Part shown: piece by piece, positions 1 through 8,360 of the stretch
Layout: every line of letters begins with the position of its first letter
How positions within the stretch are numbered: position 1 is the stretch's first letter
Source of the DNA: Arachnia propionica
GTDB taxonomy: Bacteria > Actinomycetota > Actinomycetes > Propionibacteriales > Propionibacteriaceae
Assembly: GCF_037055325.1 (NCBI RefSeq)
Contig: NZ_CP146373.1
Coordinates: 248,001 to 312,000, forward strand
Direction of reading: 5' to 3'
Length of the DNA stretch: 64,000 bases
Made by a program: the position numbers and the translations under genes
The notes under the pieces: generated by a model
What the model was told of the DNA's origin: nothing
What the model saw: only the letters and a program-made list of their open reading frames with translations
The model's database searches: none

Positions 1-174
1 CCGCTGGGTCTCGTTCTTGCCGGCGGCGAGGATCACGCTCTTGTGGCGACCTTCCCCGCACAGGTGGAGCTTCCGCAGGGCTGGCTACGAATCGGCACGG
101 TGACCTCAGGTGCGGAAGTGATTGTGGACGGCATGCCCTGGGCGGGTAGCGTCGGCTGGGATCACTTCGCTTGA
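1..174 (+). CDS. thiL: Thiamine-monophosphate kinase, C-terminal end (partial)
   Basis: Only the last 57 codons are present; the gene enters from the left edge in frame 1 and stops at 172-174. The visible part contains the GGEDHALVATFP stretch and ends in GGWDHF-like residues (VGWDHFA), which matches the C-terminal lobe of ThiL, the ATP-dependent kinase that turns thiamine phosphate into thiamine diphosphate. The call rests on this short tail alone. The next gene starts 12 bases after the stop and is probably co-transcribed. Confidence 0.75.
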   Translation, partial: PLGLVLAGGEDHALVATFPAQVELPQGWLRIGTVTSGAEVIVDGMPWAGSVGWDHFA

Positions 175-185
175 AAGGAAAATCG

Positions 186-398
186 ATGAGAATCAGCGCT
201 CGCAACCAGCTCAGGGGAACCGTTGTCTCCATCGAACAGGGAGTCGTCAACGGTATCGTCCAAATTGAGGTCGCGCCGGGACTAGTTATCAGCTCCTCGA
301 TCACGAACGAGGCCATCCGCGATCTCGGGCTCACGGTCGGCGGGAAAGCGGTCGCCGTGATTAAATCGTCCTCCGTGATGGTAGGTGTGCAGGACTGA
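186..398 (+). CDS. Small Mop/TOBE-domain (molybdopterin/molybdate-binding-like) protein
   Basis: A 70-residue protein consisting of a single Mop/TOBE fold: ISARNQLRG at the N terminus, then VNGIVQIEV and a C-terminal VIKSSSVMVGV strand. Stand-alone Mop proteins of this size (molbindins) bind molybdate or related oxyanions, and the same domain is used in ModE and ModC. ATG at 186 was chosen because AAAGGA lies just upstream with proper spacing; an in-frame TTG at 171 overlaps the thiL stop and is less likely. No other molybdenum gene is visible next to it, so the ligand is inferred from the fold only. Confidence 0.8.
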   Translation: MRISARNQLRGTVVSIEQGVVNGIVQIEVAPGLVISSSITNEAIRDLGLTVGGKAVAVIKSSSVMVGVQD

Positions 399-494
399 GA
401 AGTTCCTCCCTCCGATCCCTTGGGAATCCGCGTGATGGGGTACTGAGCGGGTGGGTCATCGGAGTGGGTTTCGCATCTGATACGCCCTCTGGAC

Positions 495-500
495 TAGGTT
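495..500 (+). promoter_or_regulatory. Possible -10 box of a leaderless ftsK transcript
   Basis: TAGGTT lies 6 nt upstream of the ftsK ATG at 507, which would put the transcription start at or next to the start codon. No strong Shine-Dalgarno sequence is present and no clear -35 box is seen at 16-18 nt spacing, so this is tentative. Confidence 0.3.
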
Positions 501-506
501 GGAATT

Positions 507-2990
507 ATGGCGACACGCGGCTCTTCCTCTGCCAGGAGTTCTTCCAGCAAGTCGGGTGCCGGGCAACGGACCAAGAAAGCGAGCACCGCATCCCGCGGTG
601 GTTCGAAGAAATCCGACACCCGAAAACCGGCTGTCAATTCATCCGATACCCGAGGGGCCACGGAACCGAATCCTGTGTTGCAGTTTGTGGGGAGGATGCT
701 TCGAGGGCTTGCCCACGGAGTGGGTGCGCTCGCCAGGAGCTTTGGGGGAGTGGAGAAGGACGTCGAGCCCGAGCGACGCCGGGATGGCACGGGTTTGTTC
801 ATCCTGGTGCTCGCTCTCGTATTCGCCTCACGAGCCTGGTTCATGTTGCCGGGGCCTGTGGGAGAGAGCATAGGGGCTATCACCTCGACCCTGTTCGGAA
901 TGACTGCCCCACTGATACCAGCGGTTCTGTTCTACGGTGCCTGGCGGGTCCTGCGACACCCGAGGGACCTGGACGGGGCTTCCCGCAGGGGCTTGGGCTG
1001 GTTCCTTCTCACCATGGGTGCGCTCGGGCTCATCAATCTTTCACGTGGGCTGCCCCGCCCGGACCAGATGGCGGAGCTGCAGCGTGCAGGCGGGGTGCTC
1101 GGTTTTCTGGCGAGTAGTTTCATCGCCGACCTGACCTCGGCATGGGTCGCGGTTCCTGTGCTTCTCGTCGTCACTCTTCTGGGTGTTTTCTTCGTGATCG
1201 GTAAACCCTTGCGAGTGGTCCTTGCCGGGATCCGGGCGGCCTTCTCATCGTTGGTGGAACGCCCGGAGGTGCCACAGGAGAAGCTGAAACTCGGCGTCGA
1301 CGTGCCCTACGACACCCCGCTGATCACCGAGAAGGACGATCCTTCCCATGAGGATTCGGTTTACGACTACGAGGCGGACGAGGACTACTCCTTGGAGTCC
1401 GGTATGGAACTGGATGACTCGCAGGTCCATGTCCCCACTGTTCCCCGTGCGGAGGAGAAACCCGACCTGCCCCCGCCGGTGCATACCCCCATGGCAGGGC
1501 GGGCTGAGCAGCTACAGCTCAGTGGTGACATCATGTATCAGCTCCCGGATGAATCGCTGCTCGCACCCGGAACCCGTCCGAAGGCTCGGACTGAAGCCTC
1601 CGACCGGATCGTGCGGCAGCTCGCTGCCACTCTCGAGGAGTTCAGTATCGATGCCCGGGTCACCGGGTACACACGAGGTCCCACAGTCACCCGTTATGAG
1701 GTCGAACTCGGCAATGCCATCAAGGTTTCGAAGGTCACGGGACTGGCCGACAACATTGCCTACGCCGTCGGCAGCAATGAGATCCGTATCCTCACGCCGA
1801 TCCCCGGGAAGTCCGCCATCGGGATCGAGATCCCGAACCTCGACAAGGAGGTGGTCAGTCTCGGGGATGTGCTGCGTTCCCCGAAGGCGCGTTCTGATCA
1901 TCACCCCCTCACCGTCGGACTGGGAAAGGATGTCGAGGGCGGGTTCGTTCTGGCCAACATGGCCAAGATGCCGCATCTGCTGGTGGCGGGTGCCACCGGG
2001 TCTGGCAAGTCCAGTTTCATTAACTCGCTGATCACATCGATCATGATGCGAGCCACCCCGGAGGAGGTGCGGTTGTTGCTGGTGGATCCCAAACGGGTGG
2101 AGCTCAACCAGTACGAGGGTATTCCGCACCTGGTCACCCCCATCATCACAAACCCGAAAAAAGCGGCGGAAGCCCTGGCCTGGGTGGTTCGCGAGATGGA
2201 TATGCGCTACGACGACCTGGCTGCTTTCGGGTTCCGACACGTTGACGACTTCAACAAGGCTGTCAAGGCCGGACAGGTCAAACTTCCCGAGGGGTCCCAG
2301 CGGGTGCTGGCTCCCTACCCATACCTGTTGGTCGTGGTGGATGAGCTCGCCGACCTGATGATGGTCGCCCCACGGGACGTGGAAGAGTCGGTGGTGCGGA
2401 TCACGCAGTTGGCGCGAGCTGCGGGTATTCACCTTGTCCTGGCCACGCAGCGGCCCTCCACAGACGTCGTGACCGGGCTGATCAAGGCCAATGTGCCCTC
2501 ACGCCTGGCCTTCGCCACATCCTCCATGACCGATTCGCGGGTGATTCTCGACCAGCCGGGTGCAGAGAAACTGGTTGGCAAGGGTGATGGGCTGTTCCTG
2601 CCCATGGGGGCTGGCAAACCAATTCGTGTGCAGGGCGCGTGGGTGAACGAATCCGAGATTCGCGAGATCGTTGCCCATATCTCGGGGCAGTTGCAGCCCA
2701 CTTATCGGGAGGACGTGACCACGGCAGCAGCTGAGAAGAAGGTCGTGGATGACATCGGTGACGATCTCGAGTTGGTGCTGGACGCGGCCCGTCTCGTGGT
2801 GGAGCTCCAACTCGGTTCCACATCGATGCTGCAACGCAAGCTGCGCGTCGGTTTCGCCAAGGCGGGACGTCTGATGGATATCCTCGAATCCCGCGGAGTG
2901 GTGGGCCCCTCGGAGGGGTCCAAGGCGCGCGACGTGCTAGTGAAACCTGACAATCTTGATGACCTGCTCGCTTCCCTCGGAGCCGGGTGA
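507..2990 (+). CDS. ftsK: DNA translocase FtsK/SpoIIIE
   Basis: An 827-residue septal DNA pump that moves chromosome ends through the closing septum. The N terminus (about 1-60) is Ser/Lys-rich and basic. Four hydrophobic segments follow between residues 95 and 235, then an acidic linker (about 260-350). The motor domain has Walker A GATGSGKS near residue 495 and a Walker B with VVVDELADLM near 610. The last 65 residues form the winged-helix gamma domain that reads orienting DNA motifs (LQRKLRVGFAKAGRLMD). ATG 507 has only a weak GGA upstream; a TAGGTT -10-like box ends 6 nt before it, so the message may be leaderless. The rimO start overlaps the stop codon. Confidence 0.96.
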   Translation: MATRGSSSARSSSSKSGAGQRTKKASTASRGGSKKSDTRKPAVNSSDTRGATEPNPVLQFVGRMLRGLAHGVGALARSFGGVEKDVEPERRRDGTGLFILVLALVFASRAWFMLPGPVGESIGAITSTLFGMTAPLIPAVLFYGAWRVLRHPRDLDGASRRGLGWFLLTMGALGLINLSRGLPRPDQMAELQRAGGVLGFLASSFIADLTSAWVAVPVLLVVTLLGVFFVIGKPLRVVLAGIRAAFSSLVERPEVPQEKLKLGVDVPYDTPLITEKDDPSHEDSVYDYEADEDYSLESGMELDDSQVHVPTVPRAEEKPDLPPPVHTPMAGRAEQLQLSGDIMYQLPDESLLAPGTRPKARTEASDRIVRQLAATLEEFSIDARVTGYTRGPTVTRYEVELGNAIKVSKVTGLADNIAYAVGSNEIRILTPIPGKSAIGIEIPNLDKEVVSLGDVLRSPKARSDHHPLTVGLGKDVEGGFVLANMAKMPHLLVAGATGSGKSSFINSLITSIMMRATPEEVRLLLVDPKRVELNQYEGIPHLVTPIITNPKKAAEALAWVVREMDMRYDDLAAFGFRHVDDFNKAVKAGQVKLPEGSQRVLAPYPYLLVVVDELADLMMVAPRDVEESVVRITQLARAAGIHLVLATQRPSTDVVTGLIKANVPSRLAFATSSMTDSRVILDQPGAEKLVGKGDGLFLPMGAGKPIRVQGAWVNESEIREIVAHISGQLQPTYREDVTTAAAEKKVVDDIGDDLELVLDAARLVVELQLGSTSMLQRKLRVGFAKAGRLMDILESRGVVGPSEGSKARDVLVKPDNLDDLLASLGAG

Positions 2991-4417
2991 GTGATACTGG
3001 GAAGATCATGAACAAGGTCCACATCCAGACGTTGGGCTGCGCCCGCAACGACGTTGATTCTGAGGAACTCGCGGGCCGGCTGGCGGCGGGGGGATTCGTC
3101 CTGGTGGATGACCCGGCGGAGGCAGAGACCGTGGTGGTCAACACCTGCGGTTTCATCGAACAGGCCAAGAAGGATTCCGTTGACACGCTGCTGGCGGCCG
3201 CCGACCTCAAGGAAACCGGCACGACGAAGGTGGTAGTGGCGGTGGGATGCATGGCTGAGCGCTACGGCGTACAGCTTGCGGGGGCCCTTCCCGAGACTGA
3301 TGCGGTGTTCGGGTTCGATGACTACGCGGATATCGCTGATCGGCTCCGAGTGATCCTCGCCGGAGGCAGCCACGAGGCCCACATCCCGAGAGATCGACGG
3401 GAACTGCTGCCGCTCACGCCAGTGGACCGTCCGCAGGCCGCCGGTCGGATTGTGACACCGGGACACACCCCCTTACCTGAGGGACTGGCCCCTGCAACGG
3501 GGCCGCGCGTGACCCGTCGCCGCCTGGGATCAGGGCCTACGGCTCCCTTGAAGATAGCCTCCGGATGCGACCGACGCTGCGCCTTCTGCGCCATCCCTGC
3601 TTTCAGAGGCGCCTACCTCTCGCGTCCCGTCTCCGACATCATCGCCGAGGCGCGCTGGCTCGTGGAACAGGGAGTCAAAGAGGTGTTGCTGGTTTCCGAA
3701 AACACATCCAGCTACGGCAAGGATCTCCCCGGCGCAAGCCTGGAGACCCTGCTGCCCCAGTTGTCCCGGGTGGACGGGCTGGAGTGGATTCGGGTCTCCT
3801 ATCTACAACCCGCCGAGATCCGCCCCGGAATGTTGGAGGTCATGCTCGACACCGACAAAATAGTGCCCTACTTCGATCTCTCCTTCCAGCATGCAGCGCC
3901 CGGCGTGCTTCGGCGTATGCGACGTTTTGGTGACCCGGATACTTTTCTCGGACTGATCGAACGGATCAGGGAGGCCGAACCAGCAGCCGGTATTCGCAGC
4001 AACGTGATCGCAGGGTTCCCTGGGGAGACCGAGTCGGACGTCGAGACTCTCCGGGAGTTCATCATCGAAGCCAATCTGGATGTTCTTGGAGTTTTCGGCT
4101 ACTCCGATGAGGATGGTACGGAGGCAGAGGGCCTGGACTCCCACCTGGGCCAGGCAGAAGTGGAAGCGCGGCGGGAGATGCTGGCAGATGTCGCCAACAT
4201 GGTGTGCGAGTCCCGAGCCGCGGAGAGGGTGGGGGAGCGGAGCGTGGTTCTGGTTGAGGAAACCGATGCCGACGGGGCGTCGGGGCGCGCGCCGCATCAA
4301 GGCCCCGATACTGATGGGGTAGTGGAGCTTCCTCCCGGAGCCGATCTCCGGATTGGGCAGTTCATCGAAGTTGAGTTCATAGATGCCACAGGAATCGACA
4401 TGGTGGGAGAACCCTGA
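2987..4417 (+). CDS. rimO: Ribosomal protein S12 methylthiotransferase RimO
   Basis: A 476-residue radical-SAM methylthiotransferase that modifies an aspartate of ribosomal protein uS12. Three N-terminal cysteines for the auxiliary cluster are seen (TLGCARN, NTCGF, VGCMAE), and the radical-SAM CxxxCxxC is in SGCDRRCAFC at about 194-201. The C terminus is a TRAM-like domain. It is a paralogue of miaB in this window; the RimO-type QTLGCARNDVDSE start and the LSFQHAAPGVLRRM stretch favour RimO. GTG 2987 overlaps the ftsK stop; ATG 3008 (INKV-type start) is an alternative. The stop overlaps the pgsA ATG in TGATG, so ftsK-rimO-pgsA look like one operon. Confidence 0.93.
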   Translation: MSDTGKIMNKVHIQTLGCARNDVDSEELAGRLAAGGFVLVDDPAEAETVVVNTCGFIEQAKKDSVDTLLAAADLKETGTTKVVVAVGCMAERYGVQLAGALPETDAVFGFDDYADIADRLRVILAGGSHEAHIPRDRRELLPLTPVDRPQAAGRIVTPGHTPLPEGLAPATGPRVTRRRLGSGPTAPLKIASGCDRRCAFCAIPAFRGAYLSRPVSDIIAEARWLVEQGVKEVLLVSENTSSYGKDLPGASLETLLPQLSRVDGLEWIRVSYLQPAEIRPGMLEVMLDTDKIVPYFDLSFQHAAPGVLRRMRRFGDPDTFLGLIERIREAEPAAGIRSNVIAGFPGETESDVETLREFIIEANLDVLGVFGYSDEDGTEAEGLDSHLGQAEVEARREMLADVANMVCESRAAERVGERSVVLVEETDADGASGRAPHQGPDTDGVVELPPGADLRIGQFIEVEFIDATGIDMVGEP

Positions 4418-5007
4418 TGACCGAAAAACGGTCCAGTAATCTGAACGTTCCCAACGTGCTCACGGTGCTCCGCATTATCATGGTGCCGTTGTTCGTCGCG
4501 GTGTTGTTCTGGCAACCGGCGAACCAGGGGTGGCGTTTCACCGTTTCCGGAATCTTCGTGGCCGCGATGCTGACTGACCTGGCGGACGGTTACATCGCCA
4601 GGCGCTACGACTTGATCACGGATTTCGGAAAGCTCTGGGATCCGATAGCTGACAAGGCCCTAACCGGCGCGGCCTTCATTTCCTTGAGCCTGTTGGGCGA
4701 GCTTCCATGGTATTTCACGGTGCTGATCCTGGTTCGTGAATGGGGAATCACGTGGCTGCGGGCAGCCATTGCGAAATACGGGATCATGGCTGCCAATCGT
4801 GGTGGCAAGCTGAAGACCGTCACGCAGTCGTTGGCCCTGATCGTTTTTCTCGCGTGGCTGCCAAGCCTGCCGGGAGCGGTGCAGTTTCTGGCCTGGGTAC
4901 TGATGTGGGCGGCTCTGATCCTGACGCTGGTGACCGGTGCAGACTACATTCGCGAGGCCATCCGAATCCGTGCCCGGGGGAAGCAACCACGGCGCTCCGC
5001 CGAGTGA
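4417..5007 (+). CDS. pgsA: CDP-diacylglycerol--glycerol-3-phosphate 3-phosphatidyltransferase
   Basis: A 196-residue integral membrane CDP-alcohol phosphatidyltransferase that makes phosphatidylglycerol phosphate, the first committed step to phosphatidylglycerol and cardiolipin. The family signature is complete: DLADGYIARR, then G and the two late aspartates in FGKLWDPIADK, at about residues 50-76. The start NVPNVLTVLRI is typical for PgsA. Several transmembrane stretches surround the motif. Its ATG overlaps the rimO stop by one base. It ends 12 bases from the convergent DeoR gene. Confidence 0.94.
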   Translation: MTEKRSSNLNVPNVLTVLRIIMVPLFVAVLFWQPANQGWRFTVSGIFVAAMLTDLADGYIARRYDLITDFGKLWDPIADKALTGAAFISLSLLGELPWYFTVLILVREWGITWLRAAIAKYGIMAANRGGKLKTVTQSLALIVFLAWLPSLPGAVQFLAWVLMWAALILTLVTGADYIREAIRIRARGKQPRRSAE

Positions 5008-5019
5008 ACACGGGAGCGA

Positions 5020-5841
5020 TCAGCTGCCGGTAGTGGTCTTCGGTTCAGCGGGAACTGGGACGACTACCACTTCGACGCCCAACTCTCGGATGTGAGCCAG
5101 CTCCTCTTCCGGGGCGTTGGAGTCGGTGACGAGAATGTCGATCTCGCTTAGATCGGCCATCTTCGCTAGGGTAACGTGCCCGATCTTGGAGGCATCGGCT
5201 ACAGCGATCACTCGTTGTGCCCGTTCGATCATCGTGTGGTTGGTGCGAGCCTCGATGTCGTCATGGGTGGTCAGCCCTCCGGACGAACTGAGTCCGTCGA
5301 CCCCCACTAGGGCGGTGCCGACATTCACGAGCCGGAGTGTCGCCTCGGCCAAGGAACCCACGAGTTCCAAGGAGTTGGAACGCAGCACCCCGCCGGCGAT
5401 GAGGACGCGACTCTGCCCCTGCTCGGCTGCCTCCAAGCCGATGCTCAGCGAGTTGGTGATGATCGTCAAATCTGTTCGATGGTGCAGGGCTCGAAGTACC
5501 TCGGCGGCTGTGGTTCCGCCACTGAGACCGATGGCGTGCTTGCCCTCGGGGACGAGCTTGGCTGCTGCTGCTGCAATACGAGATTTGGCGGCTTGATTGC
5601 GCCCATCCCGCAGTCGTACAGGAAGCTCACGACTGCCCTGGATTGGACGGGCGCCACCATGGGTACGATCCAGCAGTCCCTGAGAAGCGAGTACGGCCAC
5701 ATCGCGCCGGATGGTGGCCTCAGAGGTTCCCAGCTCGGTGGCGAGACTGGACAACGACATCTGTCCATTTTCCTGTAGCAACGCGAGCATCGCGAGCATT
5801 CGATCGGAGCGCTTGTGGGAATGCGTACCCGCAGCGTTCAT
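5020..5841 (-). CDS. DeoR-family transcriptional regulator
   Basis: A 273-residue repressor-type protein. The N-terminal helix-turn-helix (about 15-65) has the DeoR pattern RSDRMLAMLALLQENG ... TSEATIRRDVAVL ... RTHGGA. The remainder is a DeoRC/GlpR-like phosphosugar sensor domain with ANNSL-like ITNSLSIGLEAA and GG...LELVG stretches. Such proteins usually respond to a sugar phosphate and control sugar or nucleoside catabolism. No sugar operon sits next to it, so the target is unknown. It lies between pgsA and recA on the opposite strand. Confidence 0.9.
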   Translation of the reverse strand: MNAAGTHSHKRSDRMLAMLALLQENGQMSLSSLATELGTSEATIRRDVAVLASQGLLDRTHGGARPIQGSRELPVRLRDGRNQAAKSRIAAAAAKLVPEGKHAIGLSGGTTAAEVLRALHHRTDLTIITNSLSIGLEAAEQGQSRVLIAGGVLRSNSLELVGSLAEATLRLVNVGTALVGVDGLSSSGGLTTHDDIEARTNHTMIERAQRVIAVADASKIGHVTLAKMADLSEIDILVTDSNAPEEELAHIRELGVEVVVVPVPAEPKTTTGS

Positions 5842-6130
5842 GTCGACTCCTTCGTGCGCTTTCTGAGCATTTGGTGATCGTGTTCGTGGGTCAGTGTAAC
5901 GAGAAACTTCCTCGGTTTGCTGTAAGCCACTTGGGATAAGAGGTTTCTTGATTGTTGGATGTTCGGATTTCCTATCCTGTGGAGGTGTTTCGCGAACGGG
6001 GTTTCGCTGTCGCTGATGCTAAGATACGCAGCTGTTCATGATGGGCTATTTAACAGCACCCTGAAACAAGGGGTGTGGAACGGGATGGTGTACGTGGTCC
6101 GGGAGTTGCAGGCTGCGTAAGGTTGCCTAC
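5842..6130. other. Intergenic region between deoR and the DUF3046 gene
   Basis: About 290 bases without a supported gene. It should hold the divergent promoters for the DeoR gene (minus) and for the DUF3046 gene (plus). A TAAGAT box at 6020-6025 could be a plus-strand -10. An inverted repeat GCTGTT/AACAGC flanks 15 bases around 6030-6056. The segment is visibly more AT-rich than the surrounding genes. I see no RNA gene. Confidence 0.4.
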
Positions 6131-6325
6131 ATGCGCGAAGTGGAATTGTGGTCGAGACTCGTGGCTGCGCTTGGTGGAGAGTATGCCCGGAGCTGGGCGT
6201 CGACGGTTGCTTTACAAGAACTTGAGAGCCGCACTGTGGACGAGGCCTTAGCTGCCGGCGTTTCATGCAAAGAGATCTGGAGGGCTGTGTGGGTTGCGCT
6301 TGAGTTGCCGGCAACGATGCGTTGA
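6131..6325 (+). CDS. DUF3046 family protein
   Basis: A 64-residue protein that matches the DUF3046 pattern: a start like MREVELWSRLVAALG, an SWA..VALQELESRTVDEALAAGV core, and a KEIWRAVWVALELPATMR end. This family is confined to actinobacteria and is very often found just upstream of recA, as here. Its biochemical role is unknown. ATG 6131 has AAGG about 10 bases upstream. It may share regulation with the DNA-damage genes that follow, but it lies upstream of the SOS box. Confidence 0.85.
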   Translation: MREVELWSRLVAALGGEYARSWASTVALQELESRTVDEALAAGVSCKEIWRAVWVALELPATMR

Positions 6326-6485
6326 AGACAGGATGCGTTGGCAGGTATGTGTCGCGCACTCTGCCACGAGCAGTTTCACAGGCGACTTGGATCGCACCTT
6401 TCGGGAAATGTGTGATTGGGCTGGCGTGTCGAGTCCGCAGGATGCAGGAGGCCGGCGGGACATCCCCTGGGGTTTTGTGACGTGT

Positions 6486-6505
6486 CATCGCGACACGTCG
6501 CGATG
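6486..6505. repeat. Perfect 9-bp inverted repeat (CATCGCGAC-AC-GTCGCGATG)
   Basis: The two 9-base arms are exact reverse complements around a 2-base centre, ending 4 bases before the LexA box. A second inverted repeat overlaps it: GACGTGTC at 6479-6486 with GACACGTC at 6492-6499. The two pairings exclude each other. The arrangement fits an operator for a dimeric regulator, or alternative hairpins in a transcript starting upstream. Confidence 0.7.
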
Positions 6506-6509
6506 CAAT

Positions 6510-6523
6510 CGAACACATGTTCG
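6510..6523. promoter_or_regulatory. SOS box (LexA operator) of recA
   Basis: CGAAC-ACAT-GTTCG is a perfect match to the actinobacterial and Gram-positive LexA consensus CGAAC(N4)GTTCG. It lies about 135 bases upstream of the recA ATG. A TACACT -10-like box at 6526-6531 follows directly, so LexA bound here would block the promoter. Strong evidence for SOS control of recA-recX. Confidence 0.9.
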
Positions 6524-6658
6524 GCTACACTGTGTATGTCTTCGGGTTTTCCACAGCCTGGAGGTGAGCCGAATTTTTGTCACCCCCGATTCCTACAGTG
6601 AGGGTGAAGGTTGAGCTGGGCCTGAAGGAAGGCTCGGGGAATCGAAAGGAATCACACC

Positions 6659-7696
6659 ATGGCTGTTGCGGACCGCGCCAAGGCGCTTGAAGCCGCCCTC
6701 GCTCAGATCGAGAAGGTACACGGAAAGGGATCGGTGATGCGTCTGGGGGAAGATACCCGGTTGCCCATCGACGTCATCCCCACCGGGAGTGTCGCCTTGG
6801 ATGTGGCTTTGGGGATCGGTGGCCTGCCGCGAGGTCGGATCATCGAAATCTATGGTCCTGAGTCTTCGGGAAAAACCACCGTTGCTCTCCATGCCATTGC
6901 GAATGCGCAGGCTGAGGGTGGGATCTGTGCCTTCATCGACGCGGAGCATGCGTTGGATCCAGATTATGCGGGAAAGCTCGGTGTCAACACCGATGAGCTC
7001 TTGGTCTCCCAACCGGACAATGGAGAGCAGGCCCTCGAGATCGCAGACACTTTGGTGCGTTCAGGCGCCTTGGCGCTCATCGTCATCGACTCGGTGGCCG
7101 CGCTAACTCCGCGCGCTGAAATTGAGGGCGAGATGGGAGATTCGCACGTCGGTCTTCAGGCGCGTTTGATGAGCCAAGCCCTCAGGAAGATGACCGGAGC
7201 CCTGAAATCTGCCAACACCACTGCTATTTTCATCAACCAGCTGCGTGAGAAGATCGGTGTGATGTTCGGATCTCCCGAGACCACCACGGGGGGGCGTGCG
7301 CTCAAGTTTTACTCCTCCGTCCGTCTCGATGTCAGGAGGATCGAAACGCTGAAAGACGGCTCGGAGATGGTTGGTAACCGGACCCGAGTGAAAGTGGTTA
7401 AGAACAAGGTCGCCCCACCTTTCAAGCAGGCTGAATTCGACATCATCTACGGAGAGGGGATCTCGCGGGAGGGGAGCCTGATCGACATGGGTGTCACCAA
7501 TGGAATCATCCGCAAGGCAGGTGCTTGGTTCACCTATGAAGCCGACCAGTTGGGGCAGGGCAAGGAGAATGCCCGGAACTTCTTGAAGAACAATCCAAAA
7601 ATTGCGGAGGAGATCGAACGCCGGATTCGAGCCGTTCTTGGCGTAGCGGAAGGTGCGATCAATCCCGAAACAGGTGAGGTCAAGGTTGTGTCCTGA
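6659..7696 (+). CDS. recA: Recombinase RecA
   Basis: A 345-residue recombinase that forms the nucleoprotein filament for homologous recombination and triggers LexA self-cleavage. Walker A GPESSGKT is at residues 66-73. The L1/L2 DNA-binding loops and the [13 protein letters not shown] [25 protein letters not shown] and [11 protein letters not shown] core are intact. There is no intein insertion, unlike the mycobacterial gene. AAAGGA lies 8 bases before the ATG. It is controlled by the SOS box upstream, and recX overlaps its 3' end. Confidence 0.98.
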   Translation: MAVADRAKALEAALAQIEKVHGKGSVMRLGEDTRLPIDVIPTGSVALDVALGIGGLPRGRIIEIYGPESSGKTTVALHAIANAQAEGGICAFIDAEHALDPDYAGKLGVNTDELLVSQPDNGEQALEIADTLVRSGALALIVIDSVAALTPRAEIEGEMGDSHVGLQARLMSQALRKMTGALKSANTTAIFINQLREKIGVMFGSPETTTGGRALKFYSSVRLDVRRIETLKDGSEMVGNRTRVKVVKNKVAPPFKQAEFDIIYGEGISREGSLIDMGVTNGIIRKAGAWFTYEADQLGQGKENARNFLKNNPKIAEEIERRIRAVLGVAEGAINPETGEVKVVS

Positions 7697-8198
7697 AACC
7701 AGCCGTGCGGAGCAGATCGAATTCGCTAGACGAATAGCGCTCAAACTTTTAGATCTCAGGAGTCGTTCGGAGGCAGAACTTCGGGAGCGACTGGATGCTC
7801 GAGGCGTGCCGGAGGATATCTCCGAAGAACTGATCGGGCGTTTCCGCGAAGTCGGGTTGCTGGACGATGCCGTTTTCGCGGATGCGCTCACGCGGACCCG
7901 GCTTCAGGTAGACAAGCACGGCCTCGCCCGGATTCGGACGGAGTTGCGACGTCGCGGGGTGGGTGAGGATGCGGCGACGGAGGCTTTATCCAAGGTGGGG
8001 CATGAGGAGGAGCTGGAGGCAGCGCGAGCCTTTGCGCAACGTCGTGCTCGTGCCTTGGCCGGACTGGATTCCCGAGTCGCGCGCCGGCGTCTGTTCGGGG
8101 CGCTTGGGCGCAGAGGATTCAGGGGATCCGTGGTGTCGTCAGTCCTCGATGAGGTGCTTGGGGAAACGGACCCCGACACGGATGACATGGCCTTGTGA
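7686..8198 (+). CDS. recX: Regulatory protein RecX
   Basis: A modulator that caps or disassembles RecA filaments. The RecX triple-helix repeats are visible: [29 protein letters not shown], then [32 protein letters not shown], then [13 protein letters not shown]. The start is uncertain. TTG 7686 overlaps recA by 11 bases and is preceded by GGTGAGG; an in-frame ATG at 7653 lies deeper inside recA. Family members begin close to the first repeat, so 7686 (170 residues) is preferred. Translational coupling to recA is likely. Confidence 0.88.
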   Translation: MCPETSRAEQIEFARRIALKLLDLRSRSEAELRERLDARGVPEDISEELIGRFREVGLLDDAVFADALTRTRLQVDKHGLARIRTELRRRGVGEDAATEALSKVGHEEELEAARAFAQRRARALAGLDSRVARRRLFGALGRRGFRGSVVSSVLDEVLGETDPDTDDMAL

Positions 8199-8360
8199 AC
8201 TAGCCTTGGCGGTCGTAAGGTCATTGACTCACGGTTCGAGACATCTTGGTTGGTCCCATGGGCCCGTGCGCGGCCCGGCACGACGTGCTCACGTCTGCCG
8301 TTCAGCAGTTCGGGGTGCCCTGAACCTCCAGGTCACTTCGTCAGGTGCAAAGGGGTAGCC

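Larger units (their letters stand above)
6326..6658. other. recA upstream control region
   Basis: A 333-base gap between the DUF3046 gene and recA. It contains the LexA box at 6510-6523, a perfect inverted repeat at 6486-6505, and the recA ribosome-binding site. No convincing coding sequence was found in it on either strand. Its size and the stacked palindromes suggest more than one control input on recA. Confidence 0.6.

Noticed and set aside
6659-7696. Intein in RecA
   Set aside because: The protein is 345 residues long with continuous conserved motifs, so no intein is present.
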